Positions 31,781 through 39,226 of a DNA stretch of 39,226 nt are shown in pieces; the stretch's first letter is position 1, and each line of letters opens with the position of its first letter. Below the pieces are notes generated by a model that was not told the DNA's origin, made no database searches, and was given only the letters and a program-made list of their open reading frames with translations. Source of the DNA: TMED69 sp036130055 (GTDB lineage Bacteria > Pseudomonadota > Gammaproteobacteria > Ga0077536). Made by a program: the position numbers and the translations under genes. The stretch spans positions 1 to 39,226 of the forward strand of contig JAYYOR010000022.1 in the NCBI GenBank assembly GCA_036130055.1, given 5' to 3'.

Positions 31781-32834
31781 AGGTGTTATCTTGATTAAAG
31801 ATTTATTTTTTCAATCGTTCATATTCCTGCCAAACAGCTTAACCTATACTTTATGGACGATTGCAAAAATTATGGCGATTTGTATACCAGTGATGGCATC
31901 AGTGGCTTATATCACTTTTGCCGAAAGGAAGATAATTGGTTATATCCAAGCCAGGGTTGGGCCAAATCGCGTAGGCCCCAAGGGGTGGCTGCAACCTATT
32001 GCAGATGCTTTAAAACTGTTAACTAAAGAAGTAGTGATTCCGAATGGGGCTAATAAGTTTTTGTTTCTATCGGCACCGATACTAGCTTTGGCACCATCTC
32101 TTGCTGCTTGGGCTGCTATTCCTTTCGACTCCGAGTTGGTTCTGGCGGATATAAATGCTGGTCTTCTTTATGTGTTAGCTTTAACTTCGCTAGGAGTATA
32201 TGGAATCATCATTGCGGGCTGGGCCTCAAATTCAAAATACGCGTTTTTAGGGGCTTTGCGATCCGCAGCTCAAATTGTGTCTTACGAAATTGCGATGGGC
32301 TTCGCTCTGGTTGGTGTTTTAATTGCGGCGGGAAGTTTAAGTCTAGGAGAAATAGTTACTAAACAAAATAGTAGTTTAGGATTCTTAGGTTGGTATTGGG
32401 CTCCACTGTTTCCTCTTTTTATCATTTATTTTATTTCAGGTGTCGCCGAGACAAATAGAGCCCCATTTGACGTGAGTGAGGGAGAATCCGAAATTGTGGC
32501 GGGATTTCACGTTGAGTATGCAGGAATGGCATTTGCTCTATTTTTTCTCGCAGAGTATGCGAATATGATCTTGATTTCTACACTTACTGCAGTCCTTTTT
32601 ATGGGGGGCTGGTTGTCACCCATTCCCGGAGTCCCAGATGGCATTCATTGGTTACTAGTTAAAATTTCCTTTTTCTTGTTTTTATTTCTTTGGTTTCGCG
32701 CTACTTTTCCAAGATATAGGTATGATCAAATTATGCGTTTGGGTTGGAAAGTATTTTTGCCAATCACGATCCTCTGGATTGTGGTAATATCGGCGGCGGT
32801 GGTTTATAAAATCCCACCATGGTTTTCATCTTAA
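31773..32834 (+). CDS. nuoH: NADH-quinone oxidoreductase subunit H
   Basis: Membrane subunit that closes the quinone chamber. About 353 aa, eight to nine helices. Hallmarks are FAERKIIGYIQARVGPNRVGPKGWLQ and the acidic loop ETNRAPFDVSEGESEIVAGFHVEY. I chose ATG 31773, which overlaps the nuoG stop by 8 bases; a TTG at 31791 with GAAGGTG in front is an equally plausible start. The frame stays open a further 24 codons upstream inside nuoG, but that extension is not expected to be used. Confidence 0.95.
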   Translation: MFEGVILIKDLFFQSFIFLPNSLTYTLWTIAKIMAICIPVMASVAYITFAERKIIGYIQARVGPNRVGPKGWLQPIADALKLLTKEVVIPNGANKFLFLSAPILALAPSLAAWAAIPFDSELVLADINAGLLYVLALTSLGVYGIIIAGWASNSKYAFLGALRSAAQIVSYEIAMGFALVGVLIAAGSLSLGEIVTKQNSSLGFLGWYWAPLFPLFIIYFISGVAETNRAPFDVSEGESEIVAGFHVEYAGMAFALFFLAEYANMILISTLTAVLFMGGWLSPIPGVPDGIHWLLVKISFFLFLFLWFRATFPRYRYDQIMRLGWKVFLPITILWIVVISAAVVYKIPPWFSS

Positions 32835-32852
32835 GGATAGGAGCGTTTCTTT

Positions 32853-33341
32853 GTGTTGAATTTTATCGAAAAATTAAAAAGTTTTACTTTGTGGGAGCTA
32901 CTAAAAGGTCTTAGGTTAACTGGTAGCTATTTGGTTAAAAAGAAGGTGACAGTACAATATCCAGAAGAAAAAACTCCCCAGTCACCGAGATTTAGAGGCC
33001 TTCACGCCTTACGAAGATACCCGAATGGAGAGGAGAGATGTATTGGCTGTAAACTTTGTGAAGCGGTATGCCCAGCACTCGCAATTTCCATTGAAACCGA
33101 GCCTCGAGATGATGGAACCCGGCGAACGACAAAGTATGAGATAGATCTTACTAAATGCATTTTTTGCGGCTTTTGTGAGGAATCTTGTCCAGTAGACTCA
33201 ATTGTTGAAACTAGACACTTTGAATATCATGGTGAGAAGCGGGGAGATTTGCTTATGACAAAATCAGACCTTTTGGCTGTCGGAGATAAGATGGAAGCTC
33301 AGATTGCGAAAGACAAAGAATCGGAAGCGAGTTTTAGATGA
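32853..33341 (+). CDS. nuoI: NADH-quinone oxidoreductase subunit I
   Basis: Peripheral ferredoxin-like subunit with two [4Fe-4S] clusters, N6a and N6b. 162 aa. The two C-x2-C-x2-C-x3-C-P motifs are CIGCKLCEAVCPALAI and CIFCGFCEESCPVDSI. An amphipathic N-terminal helix lies along the membrane. The start is GTG 32853 with TAGGAG ten bases upstream. Overlaps nuoJ by 4 bases (ATGA). Confidence 0.97.
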   Translation: MLNFIEKLKSFTLWELLKGLRLTGSYLVKKKVTVQYPEEKTPQSPRFRGLHALRRYPNGEERCIGCKLCEAVCPALAISIETEPRDDGTRRTTKYEIDLTKCIFCGFCEESCPVDSIVETRHFEYHGEKRGDLLMTKSDLLAVGDKMEAQIAKDKESEASFR

Positions 33342-33931
33342 CGGTTGAGCAGCTTGTTTTTTACGGATTTGCCGGAATTACCTTGCTAGCGGGTTTGTTC
33401 GTTATTTCTGTAAGGAATCCAGTTCACGCTGCACTGGCGCTTATTCTTTGTTTTTTTTCATCGTCAGGACTCTGGTTGCTCATGGAAGCTGAATTCTTGG
33501 CAATAGCCTTAGTTTTAGTTTACGTTGGTGCCGTTATGGTCCTTTTTATGTTTGTTGTAATGATGTTAGATATCAATATCGAGGAAACTAAAAAAGGATT
33601 TGTTAAAATTATTGTTACGGCATTGTTATTAATACTGCCTATGGCTGTCGCTTTAGGCATGGTTGTAAATTCGAATTTCTTCAAAACAAGTAAGTTTTCT
33701 TACATTGCGCGAGAGGGGCTTGATTATAACAACACCAAGGAAATTGGACTCAAACTTTTTAATGATTATATCCTCCTATTCGAGATCGCCTCAATCATTT
33801 TATTGGTCGCGATAACGGCTGCAATTGCTTTAACGCTTCGTACATCCAGACAAAACAAGGCACCGTCAATTGACGAGCAGATTGGAGTCAGGCGTAATGA
33901 GCGTATAAAGCTGGTCGATTTAAAAGAGTAG
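33338..33931 (+). CDS. nuoJ: NADH-quinone oxidoreductase subunit J
   Basis: Membrane subunit, 197 aa with five helices. It opens with FYGFAGITLLAGLFVISVRNPVHAALALIL. The third helix LALVLVYVGAVMVLFMFVVMMLD, with its pi-bulge region and conserved Tyr-Val-Gly-Ala, is the family hallmark. The C-terminal tail ends with a polar cytoplasmic segment. It sits between nuoI (overlap) and nuoK (3-base gap). Confidence 0.95.
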   Translation: MTVEQLVFYGFAGITLLAGLFVISVRNPVHAALALILCFFSSSGLWLLMEAEFLAIALVLVYVGAVMVLFMFVVMMLDINIEETKKGFVKIIVTALLLILPMAVALGMVVNSNFFKTSKFSYIAREGLDYNNTKEIGLKLFNDYILLFEIASIILLVAITAAIALTLRTSRQNKAPSIDEQIGVRRNERIKLVDLKE

Positions 33932-33934
33932 TCT

Positions 33935-34264
33935 ATGATGACTGGCGGGGGAATAACAACACTTACTTTAAATGGCTATCTGGTCATTAGCGCCTCACTT
34001 TTCATAATAAGTATAGTCGGAATACTTTTAAATCGGAAAAACGTTATTATGCTTCTTATGTGTATTGAGTTAATGCTTCTAGCGGTCAATACTAATTTTA
34101 TAGCGTTTTCTTTTTTCCTGAATGATATAACTGGGCAAGTAGTAGTTTTTTTTGTACTGACAGTAGCAGCAGCGGAGGCGGCTATTGGATTAGCTATACT
34201 GGTTGTGCTGTTTAGAAACCGAGACTCGATTGACGTGAAACAGCTTGATGTACTAAAGGGTTGA
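33935..34264 (+). CDS. nuoK: NADH-quinone oxidoreductase subunit K
   Basis: Small three-helix subunit homologous to MrpC, 109 aa. The proton-channel glutamates are in MLLMCIELMLLAVNTNFIAFS and in VLTVAAAEAAIGLAILVVLFR. Two adjacent ATGs begin the frame; the first is used here, and a start a few codons downstream would give the more usual length of about 101 aa. The stop overlaps the region just before nuoL. Confidence 0.95.
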   Translation: MMTGGGITTLTLNGYLVISASLFIISIVGILLNRKNVIMLLMCIELMLLAVNTNFIAFSFFLNDITGQVVVFFVLTVAAAEAAIGLAILVVLFRNRDSIDVKQLDVLKG

Positions 34265-34266
34265 AT

Positions 34267-36225
34267 ATGTTTTTTGAAACAGCTTGCTTAATCACAGTTT
34301 TGTCTCCTTTGATTGGTTCAATTTCGGTCGGTCTTTTTGGTAAGAAAATGGGGAAAAACTTTACGAACTTTCTTGCCATTGGAGGCGTGAGTATAAGTGT
34401 TTTACTTAGTTTCTACTTACTTTACGAGCTCGTTTTCAATAATCATCCTGTCCTTAATAAAAATCTATATACTTGGATTTCTTCGGGGGATTTTATCTTC
34501 CAGATTGGATTTTTAGTAGATCGATTAAGCGTTGCAATGATGATTGTTGTGACTTTTGTTTCGTGTATGGTACACGTTTATACCATTGGCTACATGAAAG
34601 ATGATACAGGTTACCACAGATTTTTTTCTTATATTTCCCTCTTTACCTTCAGCATGCTGGTCTTAGTAATGTCAAACAATTTTCTTCAGTTGTTTTTTGG
34701 ATGGGAGGCCGTGGGACTTGTTTCATATCTCTTAATTGGCTTTTGGTTTAAAAAACCATCAGCTACATATGCAAACCTAAAAGCATTTTTGGTTAATCGT
34801 GTTGGTGATTTCGGTTTCTTGTTAGGTATAGGGGGTGTCTTTCTAGTTTTCGGTACTTTAGATTACTCCGAAATTTTTGCTCAGACTGATTTATTGGATA
34901 AGGAAAGCTTCGTAATTCTTCCTAACTTCGATATCGATGCAGCAACGCTGATTTGTGTTCTCATGTTTATTGGGGCAATGGGAAAATCAGCTCAAGTTCC
35001 GTTACATGTGTGGCTACCAGATTCAATGGAGGGTCCTACACCAATTTCTGCATTGATCCATGCCGCGACGATGGTTACGGCAGGCATCTTTATGGTGGCA
35101 AGAATGTCACCGCTCTACGAATTATCGTCCGATGCTTTGACCTTTGTCTTGTTCATAGGGGCTTCAACAGCCTTTTTCATGGGCATACTTGGTTTGGTTC
35201 AAACTGATATAAAAAGAGTTGTCGCATATTCTACTTTATCACAGCTAGGTTATATGACCGTGGCACTAGGCGTATCGGCCTATTCTGCAGCGATATTTCA
35301 TTTAGTAACACACGCATTCTTTAAAGCACTTTTGTTTCTTGCTGCGGGTTCGGTGATAGTAGGACTTCATCATCAACAAAATATGGAAAAAATGGGCGGT
35401 TTGAAAAAATACATGCCTATTACGTATTGGACAAGCCTGATTGGCACACTGGCTTTGATTGGTTTTCCTGGATTTTCTGGATTTTTCTCAAAAGAGCTTA
35501 TTATTGAAGCGGTTCATTACTCGAACAAGAGCCATGCAAAGTTTATATACTATTTTTTATTGGCAGGGGTGGGCATAACAGCTCTCTACTCCTTTAGAAT
35601 GTTTTTCCTCGTTTTTCATGGCGAGACTAGAATGCCTCAAGCTGATGTGGCGCGTATCCATGAGTCACCATCTGTAATAACCCTTCCGTTAATTGTACTT
35701 GCATTGCCCTCGATATTTTTGGGTGCTTTATTAGTCGAGGATTTCTTGTTCAAAGATTTTTTTCAGAACGCCATCTTTAATATTCCTGCTCAAAACTCAC
35801 TTTTACTTATTAAAGATAGTTTTGATGGTCCATTTGGTTTGATTAGTCATTCTGTTTTTACACCTGCGTTTTGGTGTGCCGCCGCTGGAGTTTTTATAGC
35901 TTGGTTTTGTTATTTGAAACACCCCCTTATTCCTACGGTCGCTGCGCAAAAACTTCTAATCTTTTACAACATTTTAAAAAATAATTATGGTTTTGATAGT
36001 TTTAATTCGATAGTTTTTGCGGGTGGCTCGATACGTTTAGGAAAAATGCTTTGGTCTAAATGCGATGTATTAATTATAGATAATTCGCTAGTAAATGGTT
36101 CCGCGAAAATTGTTAGAGGAATATCTTCAATTGTCAGAAAAGTTCAAACAGGTTATCTGTACGATTACGCGATTGCTATGATTTGCGGCTTAATAATTTT
36201 TTTATTTGTTTTTGTTTATTTGTAA
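34267..36225 (+). CDS. nuoL: NADH-quinone oxidoreductase subunit L
   Basis: Largest antiporter-like proton-pumping subunit, about 652 aa with 16 helices. Key Glu and Lys residues lie in FFGWEAVGLVSYLLIGFW and GAMGKSAQVPLHVWLPDSMEGPTPISALIHAATMV. Further blocks are DIKRVVAYSTLSQLGYM and FFKALLFLAAGSVI. The C-terminal long lateral helix and last anchor helix are present (GYLYDYAIAMICGLII). I chose ATG 34267 because AAAGGG lies six bases before it; a TTG two codons earlier touches the ribosome binding site. Confidence 0.96.
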   Translation: MFFETACLITVLSPLIGSISVGLFGKKMGKNFTNFLAIGGVSISVLLSFYLLYELVFNNHPVLNKNLYTWISSGDFIFQIGFLVDRLSVAMMIVVTFVSCMVHVYTIGYMKDDTGYHRFFSYISLFTFSMLVLVMSNNFLQLFFGWEAVGLVSYLLIGFWFKKPSATYANLKAFLVNRVGDFGFLLGIGGVFLVFGTLDYSEIFAQTDLLDKESFVILPNFDIDAATLICVLMFIGAMGKSAQVPLHVWLPDSMEGPTPISALIHAATMVTAGIFMVARMSPLYELSSDALTFVLFIGASTAFFMGILGLVQTDIKRVVAYSTLSQLGYMTVALGVSAYSAAIFHLVTHAFFKALLFLAAGSVIVGLHHQQNMEKMGGLKKYMPITYWTSLIGTLALIGFPGFSGFFSKELIIEAVHYSNKSHAKFIYYFLLAGVGITALYSFRMFFLVFHGETRMPQADVARIHESPSVITLPLIVLALPSIFLGALLVEDFLFKDFFQNAIFNIPAQNSLLLIKDSFDGPFGLISHSVFTPAFWCAAAGVFIAWFCYLKHPLIPTVAAQKLLIFYNILKNNYGFDSFNSIVFAGGSIRLGKMLWSKCDVLIIDNSLVNGSAKIVRGISSIVRKVQTGYLYDYAIAMICGLIIFLFVFVYL

Positions 36226-36243
36226 CAATCAGGTTAAATATTA

Positions 36244-37755
36244 ATGAGTTTAGATTTTCCTATTTTGTCTTTTATGATTTGGTTTCCCATACTTGGTGGC
36301 ATCTACATAGCCGCCCAAAAAAGAACCGATTCGAATGTCAGAGTGGAAGCATCAATCATTGCCTCTATTTGCTTACTATCGTCTATTGTTGCTTTAGTCT
36401 TTTTTGATGCCAGTACAGCAGACATGCAATTTACAGAGCGTTTCTCATGGATTTCTGTATTTAATATCGAATACTTTCTCGGAGTTGACGGAATATCTCT
36501 TCCATTAATTATCCTCACTACTTTTACAACCCTTTTAGTCATTTTTGCTGGCTGGGATGTAATTTCTGATAGGCCTCATTTATATCTTGGTAGTTTTTTA
36601 GTTTTAGAGGGAGTTATGATCGGAGTGTTTGCAGCGTTGGATGCAGCACTTTTCTATGTTTTTTGGGAGGCTATGCTGATTCCTATGTTTTTGATAATCG
36701 GGGTCTGGGGCGGAGAAAACCGCGTATATGCTACGATAAAATTTTTCTTATATACTCTGCTTGGGTCCTTGTTGATGCTAATAGCATTGCTTTATCTTTA
36801 TGGTGAAACTGGCGGCTTCTCTATTGAATCGATGCATAAAGTAAAGCTGGATATCTTGGAACAAAAATTGATATTTTTTGCTTTTCTACTGGCTTTTGCC
36901 GTAAAAGTTCCAATGTGGCCTGTGCATACTTGGCTGCCGGATGCACATGTAGAAGCGCCTACAGGTGGCTCGGTAATTTTGGCAGCTATAATGTTGAAGA
37001 TGGGTGGTTATGGTTTTATCAGACTTTGTTTACCCATAGTTCCAGACGCTTCCGCAGCGCTCACCCTTCTAATGGTTGTGCTGTCACTTATTGCGATTGT
37101 TTACATAGGTTTTGTAGCATTAGTTCAAACGGATATGAAAAAATTGATTGCCTACTCTTCGATATCTCATATGGGGTTCGTTACATTGGGTTTCTTTTCG
37201 GTTTTTTGGGTTCAAAGCTCTACGGGAAATTGGAGTGATTCAGTCCTCGGTATTGAGGGTGCGATGATTCAGATGATTTCACACGGCTTTATTTCAGGCG
37301 CACTCTTTCTTTGTGTTGGTGTTCTCTACGACCGATTACATAGCCGTAAAATCAGTGATTATGGGGGAGTTGCTGAGCCTATGCCTTATTTTGCTAGTTT
37401 TATGATGTTGTTTGCTATGGCTAATGCGGGTTTGCCAGGTACTTCTGGTTTCGTGGGTGAATTTCTGGTTATTTTGACCGTTTTCAAAGCAAACTTCTGG
37501 GTTGCCTTTCTTGCGGCTCTTACGTTAATACTAGGTGCTGCCTATACGTTGTGGATGTACAAACGAGTCATTTTTGGTCCAGTCGTTCTTGAATCGGTGA
37601 AACAACTAACCGATGTTAATATGAGAGAAATATTTATTCTGACAACATTGGCGTTGATGGTGTTATTGTTCGGTCTTTGGCCTGCGCCACTTATAGACAT
37701 AATGCATCCGAGTATAAACAGTTTGGTCGAACATCTTTCGAGGTCTAAAATATGA
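36244..37755 (+). CDS. nuoM: NADH-quinone oxidoreductase subunit M
   Basis: Second antiporter-like proton pump of complex I, 503 aa, about 14 helices. Conserved charged residues are in FYVFWEAMLIPMFLIIGVWGG (Glu) and FAVKVPMWPVHTWLPDAHVEAPTGGSVILA (Lys, His). The line DMKKLIAYSSISHMGFV follows. The start lies 18 bases after nuoL with CAGG upstream, and its stop overlaps nuoN by 4 bases (ATGA). Confidence 0.96.
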   Translation: MSLDFPILSFMIWFPILGGIYIAAQKRTDSNVRVEASIIASICLLSSIVALVFFDASTADMQFTERFSWISVFNIEYFLGVDGISLPLIILTTFTTLLVIFAGWDVISDRPHLYLGSFLVLEGVMIGVFAALDAALFYVFWEAMLIPMFLIIGVWGGENRVYATIKFFLYTLLGSLLMLIALLYLYGETGGFSIESMHKVKLDILEQKLIFFAFLLAFAVKVPMWPVHTWLPDAHVEAPTGGSVILAAIMLKMGGYGFIRLCLPIVPDASAALTLLMVVLSLIAIVYIGFVALVQTDMKKLIAYSSISHMGFVTLGFFSVFWVQSSTGNWSDSVLGIEGAMIQMISHGFISGALFLCVGVLYDRLHSRKISDYGGVAEPMPYFASFMMLFAMANAGLPGTSGFVGEFLVILTVFKANFWVAFLAALTLILGAAYTLWMYKRVIFGPVVLESVKQLTDVNMREIFILTTLALMVLLFGLWPAPLIDIMHPSINSLVEHLSRSKI

Positions 37756-39188
37756 ATTTTGTTGCCGAAATCCCGATTATTTTGCCTGAAATTACCCTTG
37801 TTGTATTGACGTGTATCGTTTTGTTAGTTGATGTCTTCAAGAAAAATATTACATTAACTTGTTGTTTGGCCGTTGTTTCTTTGATTATTGTCCTAGGTCA
37901 ATTCGTAGCATTCTTCCCTGTAGAGAGAACATTAGTTTTTTATGATACATTTGTCTCAGATCCTGTTGGTTCATACCTTAAAATATTTGTTTGCATCTCT
38001 TCCTTGGTTGCTTTGGTCTATGCGCATGTTGCATATAAGCAATCAAAAACAAATTCATCTGAGTATTTTCTACTCGCTCTTTTTGCGGTTATTGGTATGT
38101 TCTTTTTAATAAGTTCCTCTAATTTATTGACGGTCTATCTAGGACTGGAATTGCTCTCTCTAAGCTTGTATGCGATGGTTGCGATGGATAAAAATTCGGA
38201 TATAGCGTCCGAGGCTGCAATGAAATACTTTATTTTAGGAGCCTTGGCTTCAGGCATTCTGCTATATGGAATGTCAATGTTATATGGTGCTTCTGGTTCA
38301 TTGTCTCTTGAAGAAATCGGTAATATTACCACTGATAACGGTGGGAGAAAGCTTGTCCAAGTGTTTGGACTGGTATTCATAATGGTAGCTATTGGGTTCA
38401 AGCTTGGTGTTGTACCTTTCCACATGTGGGTACCAGACGTGTATCAAGGAGCGAGGACTCCCGTTACTTTATTTCTAAGTGCGGCTCCAAAGATTGCAGC
38501 TTTTGCCATGGCATTTCGTCTTCTTGGATCGGGTTTAGCAAATTCTAGTGATGACTGGTCAATGATGCTTGTATTAATGGCAGTTGCATCACTCGCTTTA
38601 GGTAACATTGTTGCGATTGCTCAAATAAATTATAAGAGAATGCTTGCCTATTCGACCATTGCGCATATGGGTTTTTTAATTATTGGACTTATTTCAGCCA
38701 GCAGTGGTGGATATGCGGCCTCGATTTTTTATGTCTCGGTTTATTCACTGATGGGCATGGCAGCCTTCGCGGCATTACTATTTATGCCGAATACCGAGAC
38801 GAGCTCTATCAGTGCTTTTAAAGGGCTGGCAAAAAATAATCCTGTTTTTTCTTTCTGTGTTTTGGTGTTAATGTTTTCGATGGCAGGCATTCCGCCGTTT
38901 GCCGGTTTTTGGGCCAAATGGTTCGTTCTGAAAGAAGTGATTGCCTCAGGCCATCTGTGGCTCGCAGTATTCGCGGTTCTGAGCTCATTAATAGGTGCTT
39001 TTTATTATCTTAGGATAATCAAGTTTATGTATTTTGATAAGCAGGAAACTGCCAATGTTGAATATTTAGGTACCAGCACCGCCTCCGTGCTTTTCAATAT
39101 AAATTGTTTGTCAATTCTGTTGATTGGTTTATTTCCGGGGTTTCTCATGACACTATGCTCGAGAATAATTTCGTCAAGTGGTTTTTAG
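37752..39188 (+). CDS. nuoN: NADH-quinone oxidoreductase subunit N
   Basis: Third antiporter-like proton pump, 478 aa, about 14 helices. Hallmarks are TVYLGLELLSLSLYAMVAMDK (Glu), the AAMKYFILGALASGILLYGMSMLYGASG line, KLGVVPFHMWVPDVYQGARTPVTLFLS (Lys) and NYKRMLAYSTIAHMGF. It completes the 14-gene operon in the standard order. Only 38 AT-rich bases follow before the window ends, with no terminator hairpin visible in them. Confidence 0.96.
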   Translation: MNFVAEIPIILPEITLVVLTCIVLLVDVFKKNITLTCCLAVVSLIIVLGQFVAFFPVERTLVFYDTFVSDPVGSYLKIFVCISSLVALVYAHVAYKQSKTNSSEYFLLALFAVIGMFFLISSSNLLTVYLGLELLSLSLYAMVAMDKNSDIASEAAMKYFILGALASGILLYGMSMLYGASGSLSLEEIGNITTDNGGRKLVQVFGLVFIMVAIGFKLGVVPFHMWVPDVYQGARTPVTLFLSAAPKIAAFAMAFRLLGSGLANSSDDWSMMLVLMAVASLALGNIVAIAQINYKRMLAYSTIAHMGFLIIGLISASSGGYAASIFYVSVYSLMGMAAFAALLFMPNTETSSISAFKGLAKNNPVFSFCVLVLMFSMAGIPPFAGFWAKWFVLKEVIASGHLWLAVFAVLSSLIGAFYYLRIIKFMYFDKQETANVEYLGTSTASVLFNINCLSILLIGLFPGFLMTLCSRIISSSGF

Positions 39189-39226
39189 ACAGTTTAAAAA
39201 AATTAAAGAGAATAACAGTAAACTTA

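Overview
The window is a gene-dense, AT-rich stretch (about 60% A+T by eye) of a Gram-negative proteobacterial chromosome. No gap between genes exceeds about 260 bases. LPS biosynthesis (lpxD), separate nuoC and nuoD genes, the order scpA-scpB-rluB-tpiA-secG-tRNA-Leu-nuoA..N, and fabI next to a peptide ABC transporter all fit a betaproteobacterium-like lineage. Short or overlapping gene junctions, tail-to-tail genes 1, 2 and 11 bases apart, low GC and frequent GTG/TTG starts suggest a streamlined, possibly aquatic, uncultured relative. The taxonomic placement is inferred.

Layout. (1) 1-1167, minus: 5' part of a dicarboxylate/amino-acid symporter and fabI. (2) 1282-8794, plus: peptide-type ABC importer (lipoprotein, two permeases, fused double ATPase) and a MATE exporter. 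(3) 8796-11630, minus: lpxD, glutathione reductase (gor) and a peroxiredoxin with an in-frame UGA exactly at its peroxidatic cysteine position, overlapping one another as an operon. (4) 11723-12971, plus: pgpA and a lytic transglycosylase. (5) 12974-17765, minus: clpS-clpA-maoC-like-ilvD. (6) 18024-20895, plus: glyoxylate shunt aceB-aceA. (7) 20907-21167, minus: bolA. (8) 21338-39188, plus: scpA-scpB-rluB-tpiA-secG, tRNA-Leu(GAG), and the complete 14-gene complex I operon nuoA-N.

The most interesting object is the peroxiredoxin at 8796-9320. The UGA (9108-9110) sits in F-T-G-G-UGA-T, where relatives have the catalytic Cys. The mRNA just downstream folds into a perfect 6-bp stem with a 5-nt loop carrying G at its second position, 21 nt after the UGA, which fits the bacterial SECIS rules. 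I read it as a selenocysteine peroxiredoxin with an N-terminal export or anchor segment. It is translationally coupled to glutathione reductase.

Metabolically the window describes an aerobic heterotroph. Complex I feeds the respiratory chain. The glyoxylate shunt allows growth on C2 compounds or fatty acids. An organic-acid/amino-acid symporter and a peptide importer supply substrates. A thiol/selenol peroxide defence accompanies respiration. No mobile element, CRISPR array, rRNA or phage gene was seen, and the genes of the Sec machinery (selA, selB, selC, selD) are not in the window.
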